Part shown: piece by piece, positions 1-7,295 of the stretch
Numbering within the stretch: the stretch's first letter is position 1
Layout of the letters: every line of letters starts with the position of its first letter
DNA from: an uncultured Eggerthellaceae bacterium
GTDB taxonomy: Bacteria; Actinomycetota; Coriobacteriia; Coriobacteriales; Eggerthellaceae
DNA length: 27,111 bases
Assembly (NCBI GenBank): GCA_946618265.1
Contig: CAMOLA010000030.1
Span: 1-27,111, forward strand
Direction: 5' to 3'
Translations under genes and position numbers: made by a program
The notes under the pieces: generated by a model
What the model was told of the DNA's origin: nothing
Databases searched by the model: none
What the model saw: the letters and a program-made list of their open reading frames with translations, nothing else

Positions 1-3000
1 ACGAAGTTCGCGCTCGTCGACGAGGACGGCGCTCTGATCGACTCGTTCTACGCCAACAACGAGGGCGAGCCGCTCGACGTGGCCAAGGAGGCCCTCGCGC
101 AGCTCGACGACCGGTGGCGCGCGGCCGGCGTGCAGCTGAACATCCTGGGTTGCGCCACGACCGGCTACGGCGAGCTGCTGTTCGCGCGCGCATTCCACGC
201 CGATTGCCACGTGGTCGAGACGGTCGCGCACGCGCTGGCCGCGGCGCGCATGGTCGACGACGTCACGTTCATCCTCGACATCGGCGGCCAGGACATGAAG
301 GCCATCTGGGTCGACGACGGCATCGTCACCGACATCCTGGTCAACGAGGCGTGCAGCTCGGGGTGCGGAAGCTTCCTCGAGAATTTCGCGCACACGCTGG
401 GCATTCCCACGCGCGGCATCGCCGACGCCGCGTTCCGCTCGCCGAGCCCGGCCGAGCTGGGCAGCCGCTGCACCGTGTTCATGAACTCGTCGGTCGTCAC
501 CGAGCAGAAGAACGGCAAATCGCCCGATGACATCATGGCGGGCCTGTGCCGTTCCATCATCGAGAATGTGTTCACCAAGGTCATCCGCCTGTCCAACCTG
601 GATCGGCTGGGCGAGCGCATCGTGGTGCAGGGCGGCACCTTCGCCAACGACGCGGTGCTCGCCGCTTTCGAGGCCTACGTCGGGCGGCCCGTCACGCGCG
701 CGCCGTACCCCGGGCTCATGGGCGCGATCGGCGCGGCCCTGTTCGCGCAGCGCAACGCGCGCCAGCTGGTGGAAGACGCGCCGGCCGGGCATTTCGTGGA
801 TGCCGACTGGAGCCGGGCGGACGCGCGTCCCACAATCGCGCAGCACGTGAGCGAGAAGGCGGAAATCGCGCCGGCCGATGATGCGCAAAGCGAGCCAGAG
901 GGCGGCGCCGCGGCGCAACAACGCGGCGATTCCGCCGAACACGAGCTGCACGGAACGCCTGCATCGCAGCACGCTTGCGCGCCTCATCGCGGCGGCCAGT
1001 CGCAGCGGCAGTACTTCGCCTCGTCGTTCATCGGGCTGGCGGCGGCGCGCGACCTGGCGTACGAGCAGCAGGCCAACGTCACGTGCCCCTTCTGCACCAA
1101 CAACTGCGCGCGGTCCGTCATCACGTTCTCGGATGGGTCCACGTTCGTCACGGGCAACCGCTGCGAGCGCGGCGAAGTGGTGGGCGACCCGCGCGCCGCC
1201 GACGTGCGCGACAAGCTGCGCGCCGCCGTCGAGCGCAAGAAGCAGGTGCCCAACCTCTTCGACGTGCGCGAGAAACTGCTGTTCAAAGACTACGCTGCGC
1301 CGCGCCTGGCCAATCCGCGCGGCATCACCATCGGGCTTCCGCGCGTGCTGGCGTTCTGGGACACCATGCCGTTCTGGACCACGTTCTGGCGCTCGCTGGG
1401 GTTCGCGGTGCGCATTTCGCACCCGTCGAGCCGCGCGATGTTCGAAAACGGCCTGCCTGCGGTGGCTTCCGACACCATCTGCTTCCCGGCCAAGCTCGTG
1501 CACGGACACGTTCGCGACCTGGAGCGGGCGCGGGTCGACCGCATCTTCATGCCGTCGATCACGACGGTGCCCACCGAGAACACCGAGAAGACGAGCGAAT
1601 CGATGTGCGCGGTGGTCAAGGGCTACGCCATCGTCATGCGCAATTCCGACAATCCCGCCAAGCGCGCCAATTTGGAATTCGACGCGCCGCTGTTCCACTG
1701 GTATTCCGACGCCGACCGCGAGCGGCAGATGGGCGAGTGGATGAGCGAGACGTTCGGCATTTCGGCCGACCTCACGCGCGCCGCGCTGGCCGCGGCAGAC
1801 GCCGCCCAGCAGCAGTTCCGTGACGAGCTGCTCGAGGCGGGCCGTGACGTGCTGGCCCGCGTGCGCCGCGACGGGACCTACGCCGTGGTGCTGGCCTCGC
1901 GCCCGTACCACAACGACCCGCTGGTCAACCACGATTTGCCCGACATGTTCACGGCGCTCGGCATTCCCGTGCTGCCGCCCGACGCCATCCCCGGTACGGG
2001 CGAGGTGGACCTCTCGCGCAGCCGGCTGGATATCGTCAACAACTACCACGCGCGCATGCTGGCGTGCGCCATCATTTCGGCCGAGGATCCCAACCTCGAA
2101 TACGCTCAGGTCGTGAGCTTCGGCTGCGGGCACGATGCCTACCTTTCCGACGAAATCGTGCGCCTGACCCACGAGATCACCGACAAGTCGCCGCTCATCC
2201 TGAAGGTTGACGAATCCGACGTGCCCGGCCCGCTGCGCATCCGCATCCGCAGCTTCGTCGAGACCATCAACATCAAGCGCGCCGAGCGCACCGCCGCGCC
2301 CACCGCGCAGCTGGGCGACCCGTACGCGGTGAAGTATCGCCGGGCCGACCGCAAGCGGCGCGTGGTGCTCGTGCCCAACACGTCGCACGCGTTCAGCCGG
2401 TTGATGGCGGCCGTGTTCTCCAAGCAGGGGCTGCATGCCGTGCCCGTGCCCATCGGGCGTGAAGAGGCCATTCGCCTGGGCAAACAGTACGTGCACAACG
2501 ACATCTGCTTCCCCGCGCAAATCGTCATCGGCGAATGCCTGGCCGAGCTGCGGACCGGCAAGTACGACGATGCCGAAGTGGCGGTGGCGACCGGCAAGTA
2601 CATCGGCGACTGCCGCCTGACGCATTACGGGGCGCTGCTGCGCAAGGCGCTCGACGACGCCGGTTACGCGCACGTGCCCATCGTGACCAACGACGACGTG
2701 GACTACCACAACCTGCACCCGGGCTTCAAGATATCGGTGGCTTCCGCCGCGCGCGTGGCCATGGGGCTGCCGATGATCGACGCGCTCGAGGAGCTGCTGC
2801 GCAAGATGCGGCCCTACGAGCTGGTGCCTGGCAGCGCCAATGCCGCGTTCGAACGCGCGATGGACCAGGTGATGGAGGGGTTCGAGCGTCATGGAGCCGC
2901 CGGCGCGCGCCGCGGGTTCGCCCGCGCGATCGACATCATGCGCGAGGTGGAATACGACCGCAGCGAGCTGCGTCCGCGCGTGCTCATCGTGGGCGAGTAC

Positions 3001-4398
3001 CTGCTCAACTTCCATCCCGGCGCCAACCACGACGTCGAGGACTACCTCGAGCGCAACGGCTTCGAGATCATCGAGGCCAAGATGACCGACGTCATCCGCA
3101 AGACGTATTTCTACAAGGGCGCGCAGATCGCGGAATACGGCGTGAACAAGCCGTTTAGCGAGGCCACGTGGTACAAGGTGGCCAATGCGCTGTTCGAGCA
3201 CGCGCACGACGTGTGCGACCGGATCGCCAGCGCGCACCCGCTGTACGAGCCGGCGTGCCGCATGCCCGACCTGGTGGTGGACTCCGACCCGATCATTCAC
3301 CACACGTTCGACGCGGGCGAAGGCGTGCTCATCCCAGGCGAGATCATCCACCACGCCAACCACGGATGCGAGGCGTTTCTGATCCTGCAGCCGTTCGGGT
3401 GCCTGCCCAACCATATCGTGGGGCGCGGCATCGTCAAGCGCCTGCGCGAGCTGTACCCGTCCGCGCAGATCCTGTCGCTGGACTACGACCCGGACGTCAG
3501 CTTCGCCAACGTGGAGAACCGCCTGCAGATGCTGGTGATGAACGTGCGGGAATCGCACGAGCATGCGCGCACGGCGCCGCCGGTCGATCTGGGCGCCGTG
3601 GCCGAGACGGTCGATGCCGTGACGGATGAGGTCGACGAGCTGGTCGAAGAGGTGCTGGCGGCTTCCGAGGCGTATGCGGGCATGGCCGACGGGCAGGTCG
3701 AGGTGACTCCCGAGACGATCGAGGAAACCGCCGGGATCGTGCGCCAGGTGCTCGAGCGCGAGGACCGCCTGGCCGCGCTGGCGAAAAACGCCCTGGTGGC
3801 GGCGCGAAAGGCGGCGTATCAGGGAGCAAGCGGCGTGGTCGCGGCTGCGCAGCGCGGTGCGGGCGACGCCGCCGATGTCGTGCGCCAGGGCGCCGGGCAC
3901 GTGGCGGATGCGGCTTCGCGTGGCGCCGGGCATGTGGCGGATGCTGCTTGGCAGGGCGCGACCCATGCAGCCGAGGTTGCGCATCGCGGTGCGAGCGATG
4001 CGGCCGAGGTCGCCCAGCGGGGCGTGAGCCATGTGGCCGATGCTGCTTCTCGCGGGGCGAGCGAAGCCGTGCAAGCCGCCCGTCGCGGAGCGGGCGACGT
4101 GCGGCGCATTGCCGAACAAGGGCCCGAGGGCGTGCGCGATGCCGTGAAGCAGGGTGCGGGCGATGCGGTGGAAACCGTGACGGCACGAGCGCTGGCCGTC
4201 TACGAGTTGGCGCGCGAGATGCGCACGCGCACGCATGGCACGCTTTCGCATCTCAGCGAGTTGGCCGATGGCCTGCGCGATTCGGGTGGCGAAGCGCTGA
4301 CCCACGCCCAGTCCGAGCTGGCCGCCCGCGTGAACGACGGCCGCGCCTTCGCCGACCGCGTCCGCAGGCAGGTCGAGGACCTGCGCGCCGGCCGGTAA
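1..4398 (+). CDS. 2-hydroxyacyl-CoA dehydratase activase-like giant protein (5' partial)
   Basis: The frame is open from base 1, and the residues before the first in-window start codon (GTG at 79) read like the first strand of a BcrA/BadF-type ATPase (KFALVDEDG), so the true start lies upstream. Numbering from that GTG: residues 1-230 form the ATPase domain with DIGGQDMK (67-74), the two cysteines that hold the bridging [4Fe-4S] cluster in such activases (C92 in NEACSSGCG and C131 in CTVF), and the GGTFAND nucleotide loop. After a low-complexity linker comes a second four-Cys cluster (C336, C339, C343, C362). DUF2229-like and dehydratase-like segments follow at about 415-640, 760-930 and 965-1157. 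The last 280 residues are an Ala-rich, coiled-coil-like tail with eleven 11-residue repeats. Family knowledge: such activases use ATP to pump electrons into radical dehydratases; the substrate of this one cannot be read from the sequence. Confidence 0.9.
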   Translation, partial: TKFALVDEDGALIDSFYANNEGEPLDVAKEALAQLDDRWRAAGVQLNILGCATTGYGELLFARAFHADCHVVETVAHALAAARMVDDVTFILDIGGQDMKAIWVDDGIVTDILVNEACSSGCGSFLENFAHTLGIPTRGIADAAFRSPSPAELGSRCTVFMNSSVVTEQKNGKSPDDIMAGLCRSIIENVFTKVIRLSNLDRLGERIVVQGGTFANDAVLAAFEAYVGRPVTRAPYPGLMGAIGAALFAQRNARQLVEDAPAGHFVDADWSRADARPTIAQHVSEKAEIAPADDAQSEPEGGAAAQQRGDSAEHELHGTPASQHACAPHRGGQSQRQYFASSFIGLAAARDLAYEQQANVTCPFCTNNCARSVITFSDGSTFVTGNRCERGEVVGDPRAADVRDKLRAAVERKKQVPNLFDVREKLLFKDYAAPRLANPRGITIGLPRVLAFWDTMPFWTTFWRSLGFAVRISHPSSRAMFENGLPAVASDTICFPAKLVHGHVRDLERARVDRIFMPSITTVPTENTEKTSESMCAVVKGYAIVMRNSDNPAKRANLEFDAPLFHWYSDADRERQMGEWMSETFGISADLTRAALAAADAAQQQFRDELLEAGRDVLARVRRDGTYAVVLASRPYHNDPLVNHDLPDMFTALGIPVLPPDAIPGTGEVDLSRSRLDIVNNYHARMLACAIISAEDPNLEYAQVVSFGCGHDAYLSDEIVRLTHEITDKSPLILKVDESDVPGPLRIRIRSFVETINIKRAERTAAPTAQLGDPYAVKYRRADRKRRVVLVPNTSHAFSRLMAAVFSKQGLHAVPVPIGREEAIRLGKQYVHNDICFPAQIVIGECLAELRTGKYDDAEVAVATGKYIGDCRLTHYGALLRKALDDAGYAHVPIVTNDDVDYHNLHPGFKISVASAARVAMGLPMIDALEELLRKMRPYELVPGSANAAFERAMDQVMEGFERHGAAGARRGFARAIDIMREVEYDRSELRPRVLIVGEYLLNFHPGANHDVEDYLERNGFEIIEAKMTDVIRKTYFYKGAQIAEYGVNKPFSEATWYKVANALFEHAHDVCDRIASAHPLYEPACRMPDLVVDSDPIIHHTFDAGEGVLIPGEIIHHANHGCEAFLILQPFGCLPNHIVGRGIVKRLRELYPSAQILSLDYDPDVSFANVENRLQMLVMNVRESHEHARTAPPVDLGAVAETVDAVTDEVDELVEEVLAASEAYAGMADGQVEVTPETIEETAGIVRQVLEREDRLAALAKNALVAARKAAYQGASGVVAAAQRGAGDAADVVRQGAGHVADAASRGAGHVADAAWQGATHAAEVAHRGASDAAEVAQRGVSHVADAASRGASEAVQAARRGAGDVRRIAEQGPEGVRDAVKQGAGDAVETVTARALAVYELAREMRTRTHGTLSHLSELADGLRDSGGEALTHAQSELAARVNDGRAFADRVRRQVEDLRAGR
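3817..4179 (+). repeat. Eleven tandem 33-bp (11-residue) coding repeats
   Basis: This is an unbroken run of eleven 11-residue units in the C-terminal tail of the activase, residues 1247-1367 counted from the GTG at 79. The consensus unit is x-[RQ]-G-[AVP]-[GSTE]-x-[AV]-x-x-x-[AV]; examples are RQGAGHVADAA, SRGAGHVADAA and HRGASDAAEVA. An 11-residue period corresponds to three turns of a slightly unwound helix, so the array should form a long amphipathic helix like those of LEA or apolipoprotein-type proteins. DNA copies have diverged, so the array is old or selected at protein level. Confidence 0.9.
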
Positions 4399-4410
4399 CT
4401 GATCGAAAGG

Positions 4411-4488
4411 GACCGAAAGGGAGTCTCCCTTTCGGTCAGTCGCGTGTGACAAAGGGGTCTGACCCCTTTGTCACATTCCTTTCGGAAT
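4411..4488. terminator. Cluster of three inverted repeats after the activase gene
   Basis: Three hairpins follow the stop codon at 4398. 4411-4437 is a perfect 12-bp stem around the loop GTC. 4446-4474 pairs GTGACAAAGGGG with CCCCTTTGTCAC. 4475-4488 pairs ATTCC with GGAAT. No T-run follows any of them, so a classical intrinsic terminator is not certain; they could end transcription with Rho or stabilise the 3' end. The first hairpin resembles the one at 12448-12480 and shares its GAGTCTC centre. Confidence 0.5.
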
Positions 4489-4566
4489 CTTCGGCATGTT
4501 GAACAAATGGCATTCGAGCTGCGAGATGTAGTATAGGGCCAGGTGTCGCGAGCGAGGAGCCGGGCT

Positions 4567-4992
4567 ATGGGCGAGATTGTGTATCAGGGGAAGATCGACG
4601 GGCAGTTTTACGGTTTCGACGACGGGGCGATCTTCAAGACGATGGACGGATCGTACTGGCGCCAATCGCGGTTTCGCTACTGGGAGCACGAGGCCAATTC
4701 GCCGGACGTCGTCATCGAGGACGTCGACGGTCAGCTGGTGATGACGGTCGCCGGCGAATCCGAGTATGTCGAGCGGCTGCTGGGCGTCGAGGAGGCCGAG
4801 ATAGAAGGCGAATTCACCGGCTGGGACGGCACGCGGCGTTACACGCTGGCCAACGGCCAGACCTGGGAAGAGATTGGCTATCGCTACAAGTACCGCTATG
4901 GCGACAATCCCGATGCAGTCATCGTGCGCATCGGGGAAGCGACCATCATGAACGTCGCCGGCATCCACGCGCGCGTCCGACGCGTCGACTAA
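4567..4992 (+). CDS. Small protein of two related half-domains, function unknown
   Basis: 141 residues from the ATG at 4567, chosen because GAGGAG lies 7 nt upstream; an in-frame GTG at 4543 has no ribosome site. The protein is an internal duplication: residues 13-73 and 78-141 both follow the pattern F-x-G-x-DG-x(3)-L/M-x-x-G-x-W, then R-[FY]-x-Y or RYKYRY, then PD-[VA]-VI, then a second [DG]-rich turn and [MN]-x-VAG. No signal peptide or membrane segment is seen, so it should be cytosolic. A TAGTAT box at 4529-4534 could be its -10 element. I do not recognise a family with a known function; the two small beta-rich repeats suggest a binding domain. Confidence 0.75.
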   Translation: MGEIVYQGKIDGQFYGFDDGAIFKTMDGSYWRQSRFRYWEHEANSPDVVIEDVDGQLVMTVAGESEYVERLLGVEEAEIEGEFTGWDGTRRYTLANGQTWEEIGYRYKYRYGDNPDAVIVRIGEATIMNVAGIHARVRRVD

Positions 4993-5026
4993 ACGTTCGC
5001 TTGAAATTCGCCAGCGCGGCGCCAGG

Positions 5027-5291
5027 CCTTCGATAAGGTCGGATTTCGCGCACGCAATTGCCCCGAATGCACGGAATCGGGGGTTGTCGAAGGGTGCGTG
5101 GCTAGATGGAGCATCGCGACCTGGGGAAACGTCGGCCATGCATTCGCCGGCGAGGCTCCGAGCCTTCGATAAGTCCGGATTTCGCGCAAGAAATCGCAAT
5201 GAATGCACAAAATCGGGGGTTGTCGAAGGGTGCGTGGCGGAAATCGGGGGTTGTCGAAGGATGGGCGTCGGGAATCGGGGGTTGACGAAGC
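5027..5291. repeat. 76-bp direct repeats with two extra 19-bp partial copies
   Basis: Units at 5027-5102 and 5163-5238 are the same length and nearly identical. Each begins CCTTCGATAA and carries TTGTCGAAGG near its end, so each can fold on itself through these complementary ends. The 19-bp core AATCGGGGGTTGTCGAAGG recurs at 5075-5093, 5211-5229 and 5242-5260, with a variant at 5273-5291 (TTGACGAAG). No gene was recognised between 4993 and 5654 apart from these repeats, one promoter-like motif and palindrome copy 1. Confidence 0.8.
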
Positions 5292-5313
5292 CTAGCCGCA
5301 ATCGGGTAAAAAG

Positions 5314-5348
5314 TTGTGCAACTTTTTCCGGGATCCCGCGTGTATCGT
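5314..5348 (+). promoter_or_regulatory. Promoter-like motif TTGTGCAAC-N20-TATCGT
   Basis: TTGTGCAAC at 5314-5322 lies in a longer dyad (AAAAGTTG/CAACTTTT). A weak -10-like TATCGT follows after exactly 20 nt, the spacing also seen at 11430, 15585 and 15771. No plus-strand gene follows that I can support, so it may serve an unseen RNA or be a relic. Confidence 0.3.
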
Positions 5349-5650
5349 TTGGGTGGTCAAGGTGGGAGCGATGCGATGCACTGCCTCTATGGTGGCAATT
5401 TCAAACGTTCGTCCCCCATGGATCCTCTATAGCGAGGCGGGTGCGAGCGGCAGGTAAAGCCATCGGGTTGGACTGGAGCAACTGCAGTTCATGGCGCTCG
5501 ATGCTGCAAGCCGCCGACGGGTCTGGCAATCCGGCGGCGAGAGTTCCGTTTGCACGGCTCGGCCCCCACCTTGGTTTCTCTTTGAACGGGGCTGTAATAG
5601 AAGGTTATGGTCGGCGTAGGCTCGCGAGTGGTCTGCGAATGGTGCTGTCG
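5349..5650. other. Intergenic stretch with no recognised gene
   Basis: I see no convincing gene, RNA or repeat here. The open frames on either strand have no ribosome-binding site or recognisable protein pattern. Confidence 0.5.
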
Positions 5651-5679
5651 TGGGTCAGGCAACCTGGTTGGGTGACCCA
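5651..5679. repeat. 29-bp REP-like palindrome, copy 1
   Basis: Outer arms TGGGTCA/TGACCCA, inner arms CAACC/GGTTG, centre T, variable dinucleotides GG and GG. It overlaps the end of the Rpn-family gene and supplies its last residues (GSPNQVA) and its stop codon. Confidence 0.9.
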
Positions 5680-6560
5680 AGTTGGGCGGCGTAGGCTGGG
5701 CGCTCCTCTTCGGGGATGCCGGTCATCTCCATCGCCTCTTGCGCGCTTTTCCCGGTCGAGCTCATGAGGTTTCGGAGCATCTCGAGGCGCGTTTTCTCGA
5801 TGCCGATCCGCTCGCCCTTCTCCGAGGCCTCGCGCTCGACGGCTTTCATGTGCACGCGCATGGCGCGCTCTTCATCTTCCATCGTGAATAGCATATCTCC
5901 CACCTCAGCCCTATGGGCGGTCAGGTAATCGACCAGGTAGCCATCTGCGATACATTGGTCGATTGCCGCCTCGATTGCGTCCCTGGTGACCATCCGGCCC
6001 CCCTTCCGGTTCTCGCGCGCGAGCGCGAGCAGGTGCGCGTAGCCCTTGAGCGCCCTGCACGCCCCCATTATAGCCGTGTTGTTGCCCTCGTTGCAGTTGA
6101 GCACTGTGGCCGTCACCTCCAGGTCGCCCGGCCCCGAGTTGAACGAGTCTGATAGCCGCATGACCTCGCGCTCCGGTCGGCGAGAAGCGCCGAAGTAGAA
6201 CACGAAGAAGCGCGGGGTGGGCAGGTTCACGAGCTGTCTGCCGTAGATGTCGAGTTCGTTGACGGCAATGTGCTTCGAGTAGACGCGCTCGAAATACTGC
6301 AGGCCGCGAAGGGGCATGTTGGGATTGTGCGTCGACTGGTGCTCCAGCAGGACCATCTCGTCGCCAATCAGGAATGAGACGTCGTTCCTGCGCCCGAGGA
6401 ACAGGAAGTTGTCGATGGTGGTGATTTCTATCTCTTCCGGGTCGGCGTGCTGCGTGCCTGCTAGGGCGTTGTACAGCTCCAGCGCGGATGACTTGCGCTC
6501 CGCGCTGCCGAACAGGTGCCTGAACACGGAGTCTTTGTAGTCCCTCTTGATATAAGCCAT
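5655..6560 (-). CDS. Rpn family PD-(D/E)XK nuclease (putative transposase-like)
   Basis: 301 residues from the ATG at 6560, supported by GAGGAG 7 nt upstream (CCTGAGAGGAGAAACGCC). The N-terminal half matches the Rpn/PDDEXK-transposase family: D60 (NDVSF), then E73-x-Q75 (LLEHQ), 12 residues between D and E, giving a metal-dependent nuclease core. Rpn proteins of E. coli promote RecA-independent recombination and cut DNA; that role here is inferred. The last 70 residues (from the EKGERIGIEKTR region) are shared with the second Rpn gene at 12633-13826, and the DNA of that part matches over 138 bp (5686-5823 and 12646-12783). The final residues come from palindrome copy 1, whereas the paralogue ends AAKLA. 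A TATAAT promoter lies about 240 bp upstream in the duplicated segment. Confidence 0.85.
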   Translation of the reverse strand: MAYIKRDYKDSVFRHLFGSAERKSSALELYNALAGTQHADPEEIEITTIDNFLFLGRRNDVSFLIGDEMVLLEHQSTHNPNMPLRGLQYFERVYSKHIAVNELDIYGRQLVNLPTPRFFVFYFGASRRPEREVMRLSDSFNSGPGDLEVTATVLNCNEGNNTAIMGACRALKGYAHLLALARENRKGGRMVTRDAIEAAIDQCIADGYLVDYLTAHRAEVGDMLFTMEDEERAMRVHMKAVEREASEKGERIGIEKTRLEMLRNLMSSTGKSAQEAMEMTGIPEEERPAYAAQLGSPNQVA

Positions 6561-6798
6561 GGCGTTTCTCCTCTCAGGTTGGTCGGGTGCCGTGCGCCGG
6601 GTTTCGAGCACTGAGTTTTGGGCGCAAAGGGTCGCGCGTCGGGCGCAGACGCATGAACGTCGTGAGCGGGTGCTACCGGCACGGTTCTGTTCTGTTGTGG
6701 GAATGTGGCGAGCAAGCGCTGGGCCGTATATAGAAACAGCTTGCGCGCATACCCGCGCGCCGCCAGGCGAGGAGGCCGTCGGCTTGTCGTCGCATCGA

Positions 6799-6828
6799 AT
6801 TATAGCAAACATGTGTTCGTATTTTCAA
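6799..6828 (-). promoter_or_regulatory. Sigma-70-type promoter for the Rpn gene
   Basis: Read on the minus strand: TTGAAA (6828-6823), 18 nt, then a consensus TATAAT (6804-6799). The start site would fall near 6792, leaving a leader of about 230 nt before the Rpn ATG; the leader contains a GCGCGC/GCGCGC hairpin. The same promoter appears at 11276-11305. Confidence 0.75.
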
Positions 6829-6894
6829 GAGCACGATGACCAGGGGAAATGGAGTAACGCCAGCTCAAGCCGCGAAAAGAAATCTCAGAAAATG

Positions 6895-6923
6895 TGGGTT
6901 ACCCAACCAGGTTGCGTGACCCA
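6895..6923. repeat. 29-bp REP-like palindrome, copy 2
   Basis: Left outer arm TGGGTTA carries one change; centre A; variable dinucleotides CC and CG. It forms the far end of duplicated segment A. Confidence 0.85.
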
Positions 6924-6992
6924 GCGGATCCTGCAGGCGGGCAGCGCGCTAAAGGCGCAGGCGAAAGGCGCAATGACCGCTAGAATCCCCTC

Positions 6993-7007
6993 AGGTTGCG
7001 TGACCCA
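6993..7007. repeat. Half copy of the REP-like palindrome
   Basis: Only the centre and right arm remain (A, GGTTG, CG, TGACCCA); the left side no longer matches. It looks like a decayed copy. Confidence 0.6.
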
Positions 7008-7139
7008 CCCGGCTATTGACCCACTTGCGCGATATTCTGCCAGCCCAACGCGGTTCTGGCACAATACTGTGCAAGTGCGGCCCAGCGTGGCGGGATGAGC
7101 CGCAAGTGCAGCTCGGCTTCGTGCGGGACACCCAACGAA

Positions 7140-7168
7140 TGGGTCACGCAACCAGGTTGCCTGACCCA
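7140..7168. repeat. 29-bp REP-like palindrome, copy 3
   Basis: Intact outer and inner arms, centre A, dinucleotides CG and CC. It stands just upstream of the promoter of the large secreted-protein gene. Confidence 0.9.
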
Positions 7169-7189
7169 TTCGGCATTCTGCGCAAGATG

Positions 7190-7218
7190 TTGTGGGTTGG
7201 GCTAAAACATTATACAAT
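7190..7218 (+). promoter_or_regulatory. Promoter of the large secreted-protein gene
   Basis: TTGTGG (7190-7195), a 17-nt spacer, then TACAAT (7213-7218). The start site would be near 7225, about 70 nt before the ATG at 7296. Confidence 0.6.
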
Positions 7219-7295
7219 TACTGATTGATTAGTGGTTTGCATAGGGTGTTCATGCGAATCGCGTGGGGTGTTCGAATCTTGGCGAAAGGAGAATC

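Larger units (their letters stand above)
6693..6923 (-). repeat. Duplicated promoter segment, copy A
   Basis: 231 bp closely matching 11165-11400, starting TGTTGTGGG and ending in a 29-bp palindrome. It lies upstream of the minus-strand Rpn gene and carries a minus-strand sigma-70-type promoter. Copy B stands in the same position before the RAYT gene. Confidence 0.9.

Noticed and set aside
4446..4474. The GTGACAAAGGGG palindrome as a member of the 29-bp REP-like family
   Set aside because: It shares only a TGAC/CCCC flavour; the CAACC/GGTTG core is absent.
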